Source: Neobacillus notoginsengisoli (GTDB lineage Bacteria > Bacillota > Bacilli > Bacillales > Cytobacillaceae). Taken from it: a DNA stretch of 64,000 bases. Positions 25,948 to 35,256 of this stretch are shown piece after piece; the stretch's first letter is position 1; each line of letters opens with the position of its first letter. A program made the position numbers and the translations under genes. The notes beneath the pieces were generated by a model that saw nothing but the letters and a program-made list of their open reading frames with translations, was not told where the DNA came from and did not search any database. The DNA lies in NCBI RefSeq assembly GCF_003515685.1, contig NZ_QWEG01000009.1:184927-248926 (forward strand), read 5' to 3'.

Positions 25948-27060
25948 GTGAAACCAATTGGAATCTTGGGCGTGGGTCAGGCAGGTGGCAATATTGCGGA
26001 GGCAGCATCGGCCTTGGGCTTTCCAACCGCCCTTATCAACACGAACCAACGTGATGGACTCGTCAATACGAGGGTTGAAAACAAGTATTTTGTTCCGGGG
26101 TACAACGGGGCCGGACAGGATCGATCGATCGGTGTCCGGGCAGTAAACGAAAACCACAGGGAGATAGTGGAATTTGTTAAAAAGTCGTTCAAAAAAGTAA
26201 AGTTCCTATTAGTGGCATTCTCCACAGATGGTGGGACCGGCTCGGGAATGAGCCCGCTCCTGATTGAAATCCTGCTGAACCAGCTGCCAGGGCTGAAGGT
26301 AGGAGCGATTGCTGTCGTGCCTGAACGGAATGTCCTGGCAGGCAACAGGATTAATGCATCTGAATGCCTTGAGGAATTGTCCAAAATTGATGAGATTTCA
26401 TCCACCTTCCTGGTTGACAACGACCAGTTGCGCCGGACAAATCCCCAATCCAGTAAGCAGCAAATTTATCTGGCTTCTAACCACAAGGTGATCGAAGCAA
26501 TCAATCATGTCCTACAAATAACCCGGAAAAGCTCTCTTTACGGGAATTTTGATGAGACAGACCTCATGAATATCCTGTGCACACGAGGTGTAACCGTCAT
26601 CTCAACCAGTACAGTGACAGAGGCCAAAACGACTTCTGAAGTATCCCTCAAAATCCAGCAATCATGGGCAAACTCGATTTTCTGCCCGGTTGAATCGCCT
26701 GGTGTCATCCGTGCCGGATTGATTTATGAAGGCCCTGAGAATGTTTCGAAACTGATTAACATCCCATCGATTTTCGAGAGGGTCGGGGAACCCCTCGAAC
26801 TGTACGAAGGAACCTATATCTCCGAAACAGACCCATCCATCACCACCATTCTTGCTGGACTAAGCTTCCCGACGCGTCGGCTTCAAGTGATGGAAGATAT
26901 GTTGAACAAAAACAGGGACCGGCTCCATGAGCTTGTCCAAAAGGAATACACACAGAAGTATGAGTCCAAAATCAGCTGGGCATCCAATTTAAAAGCCAGA
27001 AACAACTACAGGCCAACACGGACAGTAAGCCAAAAACCGACAAAATCAAATAAAAGTTAA
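25948..27060 (+). CDS. Tubulin/FtsZ-like GTPase
   Basis: 370 residues. The nucleotide-binding tubulin signature is intact: GILGVGQAGGN at the N terminus and STDGGTGSGMSP around residue 95. The T7 loop NFDETD (about 200-205) keeps the NxDxxD pattern needed for GTP hydrolysis between subunits. It is clearly not the cell-division FtsZ (no C-terminal FtsA-binding peptide; the tail is basic). GTG at 25948 follows AAGGAGGGGG. It has its own terminator and precedes the operon at 27468. The context with VWA and membrane proteins suggests membrane remodelling or stress-linked polymerisation. Confidence 0.85.
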   Translation: MKPIGILGVGQAGGNIAEAASALGFPTALINTNQRDGLVNTRVENKYFVPGYNGAGQDRSIGVRAVNENHREIVEFVKKSFKKVKFLLVAFSTDGGTGSGMSPLLIEILLNQLPGLKVGAIAVVPERNVLAGNRINASECLEELSKIDEISSTFLVDNDQLRRTNPQSSKQQIYLASNHKVIEAINHVLQITRKSSLYGNFDETDLMNILCTRGVTVISTSTVTEAKTTSEVSLKIQQSWANSIFCPVESPGVIRAGLIYEGPENVSKLINIPSIFERVGEPLELYEGTYISETDPSITTILAGLSFPTRRLQVMEDMLNKNRDRLHELVQKEYTQKYESKISWASNLKARNNYRPTRTVSQKPTKSNKS

Positions 27061-27065
27061 ATTAT

Positions 27066-27096
27066 ACACTGGGGCTTCCCAGTGTCTTTTTTTTTG
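27066..27096 (+). terminator. Strong intrinsic terminator
   Basis: ACACTGGG-GCTT-CCCAGTGT followed by CTTTTTTTTT. Confidence 0.95.
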
Positions 27097-27467
27097 AAAG
27101 GCCATTTTTGTAAGTATTGTTCCTAATTACATATGAAGGTTTGAACGCAGTAGAAGTTTCAAATAAGCCGTGTGGTTAGTGGCTGGTTATATTTGGAGAA
27201 AAAATTGAAACTTTTATTGAATGAGATGCGTAGATATATAAAAATAACACTATTGCGAAAATTTCAATATCTAATTTGACTACTCATTGCAGGGGTAATT
27301 TTGGCGTAGAAAGATCCCCATTCAAGATATTTTAAAATCTCAGATCAATAAGATAAATGAATTGAGATTTTTTAACCAACAAAACTTTCTATTTTTTTAC
27401 ACAAAAGGAAGAATTAATATTATTATATAATTATAAATAGTGAAAAAACAGTGAGGGGGAGTGAACG
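27097..27467 (+). promoter_or_regulatory. Intergenic region with a second hairpin and the operon promoter
   Basis: No gene. AAATCTCA...TGAGATTT with a T-run forms a terminator-like hairpin at 27334-27373. An A+T-rich stretch with TATAAT-like sequence near 27425-27437 precedes the AGGGGGAGTG ribosome site of the 27468 gene and is the probable promoter. Confidence 0.45.
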
Positions 27468-28202
27468 ATGTCGAAACTATTGAAATTGATTGGGCTACTA
27501 TTCGGGGTTACCCTCGCTAATGTGATTCTGCTTTCTCCTGGTTTGCTTGGTGTGAGAATTGTCGGCGGAAGTGCTCTTGAAGCATCGTTTGGATTGACGG
27601 TGCTGTTCGTCAGTCTTGTGGTTATTCTTTACGGGATCTATGGTGAGCTTTTCAAAAAAATTCCCACAGTACAGTTAAAAGAGCTAAAAACAAATGAGGA
27701 TTATGTAAAAGCCCTTCAAAATTATCAGGATATCAAAGTATTAAGGGAAGATATTGTGTTCGCTTTAGGGCAGGAGCTTCGATTGAAAAAGAAAAAAGGC
27801 GGATTGACGACCCTTTTGAATGAGCGATTCGACAAAACCGAACTAAGTTATCAAAAGTTCGCCAGTGTTGTTACGGAAGTCGAGAAGCTTTTTTATATGA
27901 ACATACGAAACATCCTCAACAAAGTCAGTACGTTCGATGAAACAGAGTACGAGAGTGTGATTGGAAAAAAGACGAGTCGCTTCTCTAAAGAAATTCTTCG
28001 GGAAAAGCAGGAGCTTTTTAATGAATATCTGTCTTTTGTTAAAAACGCACTGAATATTAACGAGGAAATTCTCTTGTATATCGATAAACTCGTTTTGGAA
28101 ATTTCAAGGCTCAATAACATTGATATCAATGATATTGACAATATGGCCGCAATGCAGGAAATGGATGCATTAATCAAGCAAACAAAACTCTATAAAAACT
28201 AA
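27468..28202 (+). CDS. XpaC-like membrane coiled-coil protein
   Basis: 244 residues. Two N-terminal membrane helices (LIGLLFGVTLANVILLSPG and LTVLFVSLVVILYGIYG) are followed by about 180 residues of charged helix with heptad-like spacing. It resembles the XpaC family (named for bromochloroindolyl phosphate hydrolysis), which in B. subtilis is encoded beside a TelA protein (xpaC-yaaN). The same partner appears two genes downstream here. It probably tethers a cytoplasmic helical assembly to the membrane. Starts the three-gene operon. Confidence 0.75.
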   Translation: MSKLLKLIGLLFGVTLANVILLSPGLLGVRIVGGSALEASFGLTVLFVSLVVILYGIYGELFKKIPTVQLKELKTNEDYVKALQNYQDIKVLREDIVFALGQELRLKKKKGGLTTLLNERFDKTELSYQKFASVVTEVEKLFYMNIRNILNKVSTFDETEYESVIGKKTSRFSKEILREKQELFNEYLSFVKNALNINEEILLYIDKLVLEISRLNNIDINDIDNMAAMQEMDALIKQTKLYKN

Positions 28203-28217
28203 AAGGAGCACTGTCCA

Positions 28218-29903
28218 ATGAATAAAGGTAAATTCCTAATCGTATCACTCATTGCCGCTGTTGTATTCTTTGGCATCGTTTATGGCGGCATCTCCCTTAC
28301 TTCGAATCTCGGAAAATCAAAGAAACAGATTACGGCTGAAAATGCCGAAGCACAGCTGGATAAAATGTACTCTAAAATCGATGTGGCAAAAGGGAAGCCT
28401 GTGAAAGGGCAGATTGATCTGAATCCAGCAGATCTGGCAGAAGAACTGCCTGATATCGATAAGTTTCCTGTAACTGTTAAAAACTCAACCGATTCATTTG
28501 TTGAAATCTTCTCTTCACCTGAAAAATCGGGCAAAGGGAATGATGCCTGGATTAACGAAGTGGCAGAAGACTTCAACGATTCAAAGCTCAAAGTGGATGG
28601 GAAGGCAGTCAGTGTCAAGATTCGAAGCATTGCATCGGGTACGGCAACAGACTATATCAAGTCAGGAAAATATATCCCAGAGGCCTTTACCCCATCGAAT
28701 GAATTTTGGGGAGAGATGGTGAAAGAAAGCGGGGTAACAACCGAACTGATTTCAAAAAGATTGGCCGGCAACGTGCCTGGCATTGTCATCAAGAAAAAGA
28801 AACATGAACAATTAGTAGATAAATACGGTTCTGTCAATGTGAAAGCGATAACGGATGCGATGGCGAACAATGAATTGGCGATGGGTTATACCGATCCGTT
28901 CGCAAGTTCGACAGGTCTAAACTTCCTCCTGACCGCTCTGAACACGTTTGACAAATCCAACCTTTTGGGAGAAAAAGCAGTCCAGGGTTTCGAAACTTTC
29001 CAAGCGAATGTGCCATTCACAGCTTCTACGACATTGCAGATGCGTGAGGCGGCGAAATCGGGTGCATTAGAAGGATTCGTCCTTGAGTATCAAACATTCA
29101 TCAATTCACCTGATCTGAAAGATTCGTATGTATTCACCCCGTTTGGCGTACGCCATGATAGTCCATTGTATGCAATTGGCGATATCTCGGCCGAGAAAAA
29201 GCAAATCATAGAAAAATTTGCTGAATTCGCTCAAGGGAAAAAGCATCAGGAACTAGCGAAGAAATATGGATTTAACGGCCTTGACCAGTACGCTTCCGAA
29301 ATGAAAACAGTTGACGGCGCCACTCTTTCTGCCGCCCAAAAGCTATGGAAAGAAAAGAAAAACGGCAATAAACCGATTATGGCTGTGTTTGTTGCAGACG
29401 TCTCTGGAAGTATGGATGGAGAACCAATGAACCGAATGAAAGAAAGCTTGTTAAAAGGCCAGAAATATCTTGGAAAAGATAACAGTATTGGATTGGTTAC
29501 TTATTCTGATGATGTCACGATCAATCTGCCAATTGCTCCATTCGATACGAACCAGCAATCCTTGTTTGTCGGAGCTGTCGAAGGCTTGCAGGCAAACGGG
29601 GGAACAGCCACATATGATGGAATTGTCGTGGCCATAAAAATGCTCAAGGATGAAATGAAGAAGAATCCCGATGTGAGGCCTCTCATTTTCGTCTTGAGTG
29701 ACGGGGAAACGAATCAAGGACATTCATTGGATGACATCCGTGGGTTAATTCAAGCCTACAAGGTGCCAATCTATACGATTGGATATAACGCGAACCTCAA
29801 AGCTCTTCAGACCATTTCATCGATTAACGAGGCAGCCAGTATCAATGCTGATTCAGATGACGTAGTCTATAAGATTAAAAACTTATTCAACGTACAAATG
29901 TAA
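28218..29903 (+). CDS. Membrane-anchored substrate-binding plus VWA protein
   Basis: 561 residues. One N-terminal membrane helix (LIVSLIAAVVFFGIVYGGI), then a solute-binding-protein-like region (about 85-365; FTPSNEFWGEMVKESG, AMGYTDPFASSTGLNFLLT) and a C-terminal von Willebrand A domain with a full MIDAS (DVSGS at about 394, then GGTATYDG and LSDGETNQG). It lies 15 bases after the XpaC-like gene. The layout suggests an extracytoplasmic sensor or adhesin whose ligand state is passed to the VWA fold. Ligand unknown. Confidence 0.85.
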   Translation: MNKGKFLIVSLIAAVVFFGIVYGGISLTSNLGKSKKQITAENAEAQLDKMYSKIDVAKGKPVKGQIDLNPADLAEELPDIDKFPVTVKNSTDSFVEIFSSPEKSGKGNDAWINEVAEDFNDSKLKVDGKAVSVKIRSIASGTATDYIKSGKYIPEAFTPSNEFWGEMVKESGVTTELISKRLAGNVPGIVIKKKKHEQLVDKYGSVNVKAITDAMANNELAMGYTDPFASSTGLNFLLTALNTFDKSNLLGEKAVQGFETFQANVPFTASTTLQMREAAKSGALEGFVLEYQTFINSPDLKDSYVFTPFGVRHDSPLYAIGDISAEKKQIIEKFAEFAQGKKHQELAKKYGFNGLDQYASEMKTVDGATLSAAQKLWKEKKNGNKPIMAVFVADVSGSMDGEPMNRMKESLLKGQKYLGKDNSIGLVTYSDDVTINLPIAPFDTNQQSLFVGAVEGLQANGGTATYDGIVVAIKMLKDEMKKNPDVRPLIFVLSDGETNQGHSLDDIRGLIQAYKVPIYTIGYNANLKALQTISSINEAASINADSDDVVYKIKNLFNVQM

Positions 29904-29939
29904 CTTTTGCAAAAATAAATTAATAACGGGGGAAAACTT

Positions 29940-31088
29940 ATGTCATTTTCGATGAATGTTGCAAGTCCGGAAGAAGTGAAAGCACTTGTCGAAGAACAGG
30001 TCAAACCTGTTCCAGAGGAAATGTCAGAGCTGCAAAAAGCAGCCAATCAAAATGTTTCGGCAATTATGGAAATGGATGTTGAATCACTTGATAAGCGCAA
30101 GGAAATTTTAAAAAGCATTGAGAGCTTCGGGCTAAGCACAATGAAGGCTTCGTCAAATAAGAACTCACTTCTTCAAGTGTCGGTCGGAAACCTTTCAAAA
30201 CAGGGAGATGAAGGAAGCCGTGTCGCAAAAGGGCTTACTGAACTTCAAACTCATTTGAAGGATCTCGATCCAAGTATCATCGATTTTGCTAAAACGGGTT
30301 TTCTTGGGAAGCTGTTTAACCCGCTTCGGGCATACTTCCAAAAATACGAAAAAGCAGACAGTGTCATTTCGGATATCGTGACAAGCCTTGAAAAAGGAAA
30401 AGTAACCTTGAAAAATGACAATACGACGCTTCAAATCGAACAGCAGGGACTGCGTGATTTGACGAAAATCCTTCGAAAAGAAATTGAGCTCGGAACGTTG
30501 ATGGATGAAGCAATCGAATTTCAGATCGAACAGGCGAAAACAAGAGGGGAAGATCCGGATAAAATTCGCTTCATCACCGAAGAATTGTTATTTCCGCTCC
30601 GCCAGCGCGTGATGGATTTGCAGCAGATGCTCACTGTTAACCAGCAAGGCATTATTGCTTATGAAGTGGTCATCCGGAACAACAGGGAGCTGATCCGCGG
30701 TGTTGAACGGGCAAAAACTGTGACAATTTCTGCATTGAAAATTGCAGTTACCGTAGCAAGCGCTTTGTACAACCAGAAGATCGTCTTAAAAAAGATCGAA
30801 GCCCTTAACGCAACAACGAACGATTTGATTGCAGGAACAAGCAAAATGCTGAAAGTGCAAGGTGTGGAAATTCAAAAGCAGGCGATGGAATCAAGTGTTT
30901 CTGTTGAGACACTGAAAGTCGCTTTTGCTGATGTGATCGAGGCGATGGACTCGATCAGTACGTACAAACAGCAAGCATTACCGAAAATGCGTGAAACCAT
31001 TAACCAATTCAAAGAATTAGCTGAAACAGGCGAAAAACAGATTCAGAGGCTCGAAAAAGGCAATCAAGTAAACTTGTTAAGCAATTAA
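29940..31088 (+). CDS. TelA/KlaA-family (toxic anion resistance) protein
   Basis: 382 residues, almost entirely helical and soluble, with the TelA core (LDPSIIDFAKTGFLGKLFN, a helix ending QQMLTVNQQGIIAYEVVI, then NNRELIRGVERAKTVTISAL). Relatives include plasmid TelA/KlaB and Bacillus YaaN and YceH, linked to tellurite and cell-envelope stress but without a known reaction. Third gene of the operon, 36 bases after the VWA gene, with GGGGGAAAAC before the ATG and a terminator downstream. Confidence 0.85.
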   Translation: MSFSMNVASPEEVKALVEEQVKPVPEEMSELQKAANQNVSAIMEMDVESLDKRKEILKSIESFGLSTMKASSNKNSLLQVSVGNLSKQGDEGSRVAKGLTELQTHLKDLDPSIIDFAKTGFLGKLFNPLRAYFQKYEKADSVISDIVTSLEKGKVTLKNDNTTLQIEQQGLRDLTKILRKEIELGTLMDEAIEFQIEQAKTRGEDPDKIRFITEELLFPLRQRVMDLQQMLTVNQQGIIAYEVVIRNNRELIRGVERAKTVTISALKIAVTVASALYNQKIVLKKIEALNATTNDLIAGTSKMLKVQGVEIQKQAMESSVSVETLKVAFADVIEAMDSISTYKQQALPKMRETINQFKELAETGEKQIQRLEKGNQVNLLSN

Positions 31089-31194
31089 ACTGGGTGAATT
31101 AGAGAAAAAGTATTATTGAAGCATTGGTCTGGATTACCTTATCCTCCTTGGGTTATAATGAGTTGTCTATTTTTGGGACGAAAAGGTGAATTTT

Positions 31195-31230
31195 CAATCA
31201 GTGGGGGTTTTTTTCCTCCACTGATTTTTA
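31195..31230 (+). terminator. Intrinsic terminator of the TelA operon
   Basis: AATCAGTGG...CCACTGATT around a T-rich loop, followed by TTTT. Confidence 0.8.
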
Positions 31231-31287
31231 ATTGCATCTTTTACTTATAGACAATAGTTAGACCATTGGTGAAAGGAGGGGTGCGCT

Positions 31288-31911
31288 TTGACGTGGGACA
31301 TTCTTAATATTATTGGTACCCTTGCTTTCGCAATAAGTGGTGCCCTGATAGCCAGGGAAGAGGATTATGATATTCTTGGATTTTACGTTCTCGGGTTTAC
31401 GACTGCATTTGGGGGAGGCCTTGTCCGAAACTTATTGATTGGCATTCCAATTGTAAATACGTGGATGCAAGAGGGCTTATTTCTAATAGCCTTTTTAGTG
31501 ATTACACTTGTTTTTCTGTTGCCGAATCATTGGCTTGAGCATATAAAAAACTGGATTATCTTTTTTGATGCGGTTGGTTTGGCGGCATTTGCAATTCAGG
31601 GTGCGAACTATGCAGTTTCGGTTAGTGCGCCTTTCATTGCCGTCATCATCGCCTCGACAATTACCGGCGCAGGCGGCGGGATGATACGTGATGTCTTCGC
31701 TGGCCGAAAGCCAATGATATTCCATTCCGAAATTTATGCATTATGGGCAGCGCTCGCCGGTATCACAATCGGATTAGGTTTGATACGCGGTCCTTACGCG
31801 ACAGCGTTCCTCTTGATCCTTATTGTTTTCTTAAGGATCCTATCCGTCCGCTATAATTGGAACTTGCCACGCAACATCCCTTATCAAAATCAGAGAAGTA
31901 TAGGGGGATGA
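31288..31911 (+). CDS. TRIC/UPF0126-family membrane channel-like protein
   Basis: 207 residues with about seven membrane helices in two homologous halves. The duplicated glycine-rich family motifs FGGGLVRN and GAGGGMIRDV are present. Prokaryotic members form trimeric potassium-conducting channels in vitro; physiological roles are unclear, and some relatives are called glycine transporters. TTG start with AAAGGAGGGG upstream. Monocistronic. Confidence 0.85.
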   Translation: MTWDILNIIGTLAFAISGALIAREEDYDILGFYVLGFTTAFGGGLVRNLLIGIPIVNTWMQEGLFLIAFLVITLVFLLPNHWLEHIKNWIIFFDAVGLAAFAIQGANYAVSVSAPFIAVIIASTITGAGGGMIRDVFAGRKPMIFHSEIYALWAALAGITIGLGLIRGPYATAFLLILIVFLRILSVRYNWNLPRNIPYQNQRSIGG

Positions 31912-32006
31912 ATCGAATTCGTCTTTAGTAAAGGGTAGTGCTTTTTAGTACATATAATAGAATTTCTATGTTTCTATTGCGGATTTCAAAAAACGATCAA
32001 ATTAAC

Positions 32007-32040
32007 GAAAAGACCGACATTACCACTTGTCGGCCTTTTC
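32007..32040. terminator. Bidirectional terminator
   Basis: AAAAGACCGACA pairs with TGTCGGCCTTTT (one mismatch). It serves the TRIC gene and the small minus-strand gene that follows. Confidence 0.8.
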
Positions 32041-32053
32041 AAGTGGAAAATTC

Positions 32054-32200
32054 TTAATCCCTCATTGCTCCTGCTTCACGGGAAGTCATTGCTCCTTGTC
32101 CTGCGTTTACATCTTGTTTTATATCCCGTTTCACTTTTTGGGGATTGGATCCTGATGATTGACTATTATTGTTTCTGTTTTGCTGTTGATTTTGCTTCAT
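32054..32200 (-). CDS. Small hydrophilic Gln/Asn-rich protein
   Basis: 48 residues (MKQNQQQNRNNNSQSSGSN..., ending TSREAGAMRD), with GAGGAGG about 8 bases before the ATG and a terminator downstream. It is very hydrophilic and disordered-looking. The GAMTSREAG ending recalls KGG-type stress proteins, and the Gln/Asn richness recalls small spore proteins, but neither is proven. Too short for ordinary gene calling, yet the ribosome site is excellent. Confidence 0.65.
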   Translation of the reverse strand: MKQNQQQNRNNNSQSSGSNPQKVKRDIKQDVNAGQGAMTSREAGAMRD

Positions 32201-32415
32201 TGATGATATCCTCCTCAAATTTGGTTACCCAATATTATTTGCAAAATCGCACGTTATATGTTTTTGTTTTCTATTAAAGATGAGGATTTACTGTAATTTT
32301 TGTATAAAAATAATTAAAGAATCTATCTTGAAAAATTTAAAACAAACCAGATGGAGTGTGGCCTTCTTGTTTGTTTTCGTGGAAATTTTGAAGCTAAAGC
32401 TGCATGTTAGAAATA

Positions 32416-32590
32416 TTATAATTCCTTCGATGACACCGGTAAGAAAAGCTTAATTCCCCGTTTGTTCATTGGCAGGATTTTTAAATCTGCTAAATGATGG
32501 CTGATATAACCTCCTAGACAAGTATAGAAAACACTCTGGATTCCGGGGGAGGCATCAACTTGGATGCCCCAAAAACCATAAATTGCACCA
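32416..32590 (-). pseudogene. C-terminal fragment of a YdjM/DUF457-type membrane hydrolase
   Basis: The last roughly 55 codons match the C terminus of the intact gene at 41151 (GGYISHHLADLKILPMNKRG against GGYISHLIADLKILPMNKRG). Upstream the similarity stops, and a plus-strand terminator lies at 32602. There is no start, so this is a relic of a duplicated gene. Confidence 0.8.
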
Positions 32591-32601
32591 AATTGATATG
32601 T

Positions 32602-32640
32602 GAACCTGACGGAATCATGAATTTCGTCAGGTTCTTTTTG
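32602..32640 (+). terminator. Terminator-like hairpin
   Basis: AACCTGACG and CGTCAGGTT arms around 13 bases, followed by CTTTTTG. No gene on the plus strand clearly uses it now. Confidence 0.7.
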
Positions 32641-32694
32641 TATTCTGGCTCTTGTTGAATCAAAGTATTTCAAGAAAAAATAAAGTTATTTAGT

Positions 32695-32724
32695 ACTTTT
32701 ATATAAGTTTACTTTACTTTTATA
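32695..32724 (+). promoter_or_regulatory. Direct repeats in the promoter of the XRE operon
   Basis: ACTTTTATA occurs at 32695-32703 and 32716-32724, 21 bp apart (two helical turns), directly upstream of the XRE gene. Likely promoter and regulator-binding region. Confidence 0.45.
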
Positions 32725-32762
32725 AAAGAGGGATTTATAATTTGAGGCAAGAGGTGAATGTC

Positions 32763-33002
32763 ATGAAGAAAGATTTTGCTGATTCGATATCAAATAAGGT
32801 TTATGAATATCGTGTACTTGCCAGAATGACTCAGCAAGAATTAGCAGAGAAAGTCGGGGTTTCCAAACAAACCATCTTCGTAATGGAAAAGGGGAATTAT
32901 GTTCCGAGTCTGCTGTTAGCTTTTCGAATTGCCGAATTTTTTAATGTTGATGTAAACGATATTTTTACATATGTGAAAGGAAATGATCAAAATGATAACT
33001 AA
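32763..33002 (+). CDS. XRE-family helix-turn-helix regulator
   Basis: 79 residues, a single HTH domain: KVYEYRVLARMTQQELAEKV, then VSKQTIFVMEKGNYVPSLLL and an acidic end with VDVNDIFTYV. It resembles the short YgzD-type repressors that partner small membrane proteins. ATG 32763 has GAGGTGA; the ATG at 32742 is not supported. It overlaps the following membrane-protein gene by 11 bases. Confidence 0.85.
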   Translation: MKKDFADSISNKVYEYRVLARMTQQELAEKVGVSKQTIFVMEKGNYVPSLLLAFRIAEFFNVDVNDIFTYVKGNDQNDN

Positions 33003-33342
33003 GTTTTTCTCGAATATCCATAACGCAATTTTTCACCCATTAAAGTCCTGGGCCGAACAATCAACGGGAAATTGGAATATTCTCATTGGAGTTGGTTTTT
33101 TACTGCTAATGGGCAGCGCGATTTTTGCCTATGTACTCCATAAGAAAATTGGGCAAGATGACGAACGGACAAATAAAATCTTTTTGAAAAGCGCTTACTG
33201 TGTGTTGTGGGCAATTATTCTTTGTGACATGATTTTTCCAAAAGACTATATGTGGAACATTTTTTTCTTGTTCAAATATGCGCTGGCATTTTTAGCTGGT
33301 GGAATTTACTTGGCCGTCCAATATAAAAAGGATTTTTCGTAA
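32992..33342 (+). CDS. Small membrane protein paired with the XRE regulator
   Basis: 116 residues with three hydrophobic helices (ILIGVGFLLLMGSAIFAYVL, a second over YCVLWAIILCDMIF, a third over FFLFKYALAFLAGGIYL) and a charged GQDDERTNKI loop, reminiscent of DUF2178-type partners of XRE repressors. ATG 32992 follows AAAGGAAATG. Translation is coupled to the regulator gene. Function unknown. Confidence 0.75.
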   Translation: MITKFFSNIHNAIFHPLKSWAEQSTGNWNILIGVGFLLLMGSAIFAYVLHKKIGQDDERTNKIFLKSAYCVLWAIILCDMIFPKDYMWNIFFLFKYALAFLAGGIYLAVQYKKDFS

Positions 33343-33364
33343 GGGAAGGTTGAGGAGCAAGGAA

Positions 33365-34240
33365 TTGGGAGAAGAGGAGGGGGAAAAAGTTAGAATAGTA
33401 ATCAAAAGTCGAACGCTAAAAACGGTTCTTATCATTCTTTTTTTCCTGTTTTTAGCGTCGATATACGGGTTCCATCAACTAGAGAAAGACTTTGTATATC
33501 CGATTGTGCCTGTAGCGATTAAGGCCGATTTTTTATCGGAGGCATACTTTTCTGAACTCTCAGAGCAGTATGATCAAATTCGCTCAGACCACCGAAAATG
33601 GTATGTATTTGATACATCCAAAGCGATTGCATCACACGCAATCCTAACGCATATGATGCATGATTTGGCGGAAAATCAAAAGCTTCTAAAAGGACATAAG
33701 CATTTTGATCTGTTTTTTGAGACATTTGATCAACATGTCAAACAACTCCCTTCTATCACGAAAGAGATTCATTATTTTCGCAATGAACTGAATCGATATG
33801 GAAAGGCGCCTGAACAATTAGAAGAAATGATTGAACTAGTGGCATGCGGCAAATGGCAACTATACAGTGCTAGATTTCACCGGTATGAAGTAAGCGAATA
33901 TGACGCTGCTAATAATGTGAAATTTATATCATCAATTGGTCGCTTTGAAGTTGTCTTTAATATTGAGACGGGCCAGATGGTAAACGATCCGGTAAACAGG
34001 GGAACGTATAACTATGCGCCAGGGGGTATCCATCCATGGAAGTATTATCAGCACCATAAATACGATAAGGTTCCCTGGAAGAAATGGGGGAATACGAATC
34101 AGATTTCATACAAGGATATCACAAAGAGGCAGTCAAGGCATGGATCAACGGAGCAAAGGAAAAGTACAGAAGAACTACAAAACTTAATCAAATACAAAAT
34201 GTCAGATTCACAGAAGTGTAGAAACAATTCTATTCTATAA
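33365..34240 (+). CDS. Single-pass membrane protein of unknown function
   Basis: About 291 residues. A basic segment and one helix (TVLIILFFLFLASIYGF) anchor a large outer domain. The C-terminal region (FEVVFNIETGQMVNDPVNRG, then TYNYAPGGIHPWKYYQHHKY and LPW-type aromatic turns) has the look of secreted effector or toxin-like C termini, without an identifiable active site. TTG at 33365 has GAGGAG upstream; the choice is uncertain because a second AGGAGGGGG lies further in. It follows the XRE pair by 22 bases. Confidence 0.6.
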   Translation: MGEEEGEKVRIVIKSRTLKTVLIILFFLFLASIYGFHQLEKDFVYPIVPVAIKADFLSEAYFSELSEQYDQIRSDHRKWYVFDTSKAIASHAILTHMMHDLAENQKLLKGHKHFDLFFETFDQHVKQLPSITKEIHYFRNELNRYGKAPEQLEEMIELVACGKWQLYSARFHRYEVSEYDAANNVKFISSIGRFEVVFNIETGQMVNDPVNRGTYNYAPGGIHPWKYYQHHKYDKVPWKKWGNTNQISYKDITKRQSRHGSTEQRKSTEELQNLIKYKMSDSQKCRNNSIL

Positions 34241-34259
34241 AAAAGAAAGGATCTTAATC

Positions 34260-34722
34260 ATGCCAGTAAAACTAGACGATATTGTTGAAGGAATGGAAAT
34301 GCAATCAGAAGAAAACCAACCTTATCTTAACCGTGAAAATGCGGGAATTTTGTATGTCTCGGGGGAGGCTTTAATGATTGCAGAGGATGAAGAGGACTAT
34401 GATCACTTACCCGAATGGCACCAGGATGAAATAAAGGTTGCGTTTGCAATACTTGAAAACCCTGATACCTATCTATCACTACCATCAAGTTTTGATATCA
34501 ATGAATATGAAATGGATGGAGGATTTTTGTTACAGCCTGACTGACGAAAATAAAAAAGAAGTATTGCATAAATCCATACTTGGCAAAGGGGCATTCCGGC
34601 GATTTAAGGACAATGTTAATCGTTTGGGTATATCCAGCCAATGGTACGAATTCCGTGACCAGCGGTATCGGGAAATTGCCAAAGAGTTTTGTGAAAGCAA
34701 AAATATTGAGTATATCGAATAA
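34260..34722 (+). pseudogene. UPF0158-family gene with a frameshift
   Basis: The first frame (ATG 34260, AAAGGA upstream) encodes a normal UPF0158 N terminus to about INEYEM and then runs into a stop at 34544. The +1 frame continues the family exactly: MEDFCYSLTDENKKE, GKGAFRRFKDNVNRLG, WYEFRDQRYREIAKE, to the stop at 34722. The break lies near 34505-34520. One inserted base (or two lost) restores about 153 codons. No homopolymer of note at the site. Confidence 0.8.
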
Positions 34723-34752
34723 GTTCTGTTAAAAAGCCATAAAAAAATTTAT

Positions 34753-35164
34753 TATATAAGTCGAAATAAAAAATTACATCTATACGCAGAGCTTGTCTAT
34801 GACTTCCTCTGTCCGTTCGCCTAGTTGCTTTACAAACTTTCTGACATTGGTACGGATGTCCTGAACCCTGGAATAAAGGACGTTATTAACAATTTTCTCT
34901 TTCATCCATTTCCGAAGACCCTCAATCATATTTAGTAAGGGCTGAAAGGGGCAAAGAAGACCAGTTTAATTCTGTCTTTGTTTTCTTCAAGAAAATGTAA
35001 GTGGGCGACTTGATTCCGTTCAAACATCCTTCGGTCGTCAGTGGCTTTCATGGCTTCCAATACCTGAGTAGCTCTTAGTGGCGATCATCGGTCTCATCCT
35101 CTCAAGAAGGTTTTTCCATACCCCACTTAAGAAATGTAGAACCTGTTAATTTCAATCTAAAGTG
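34753..35164 (-). mobile_element. IS630-type remnant, left copy
   Basis: About 411 bases, inverted relative to the copy at 38236. Read on the minus strand it encodes the tail of an IS630-type DDE transposase (FSPYLNMIEGLWKWMKEKI), preceded by an earlier frame with ERYQVARLHFIEENKDR. Its outer end starts TATATAAGTCGAAATAA; the inner end is degenerate (TTAATTTCAATCTAAA). It has the same internal deletion as the right copy and is not autonomous. Confidence 0.8.
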
Positions 35165-35256
35165 ATGAAATTATTGGGTTAACTTAAAAGAAATGGAATG
35201 AAATGTGTAATATGCTATTATATAAGTGAGTAATTCTAACTAAGTAGGTGGGGAAT

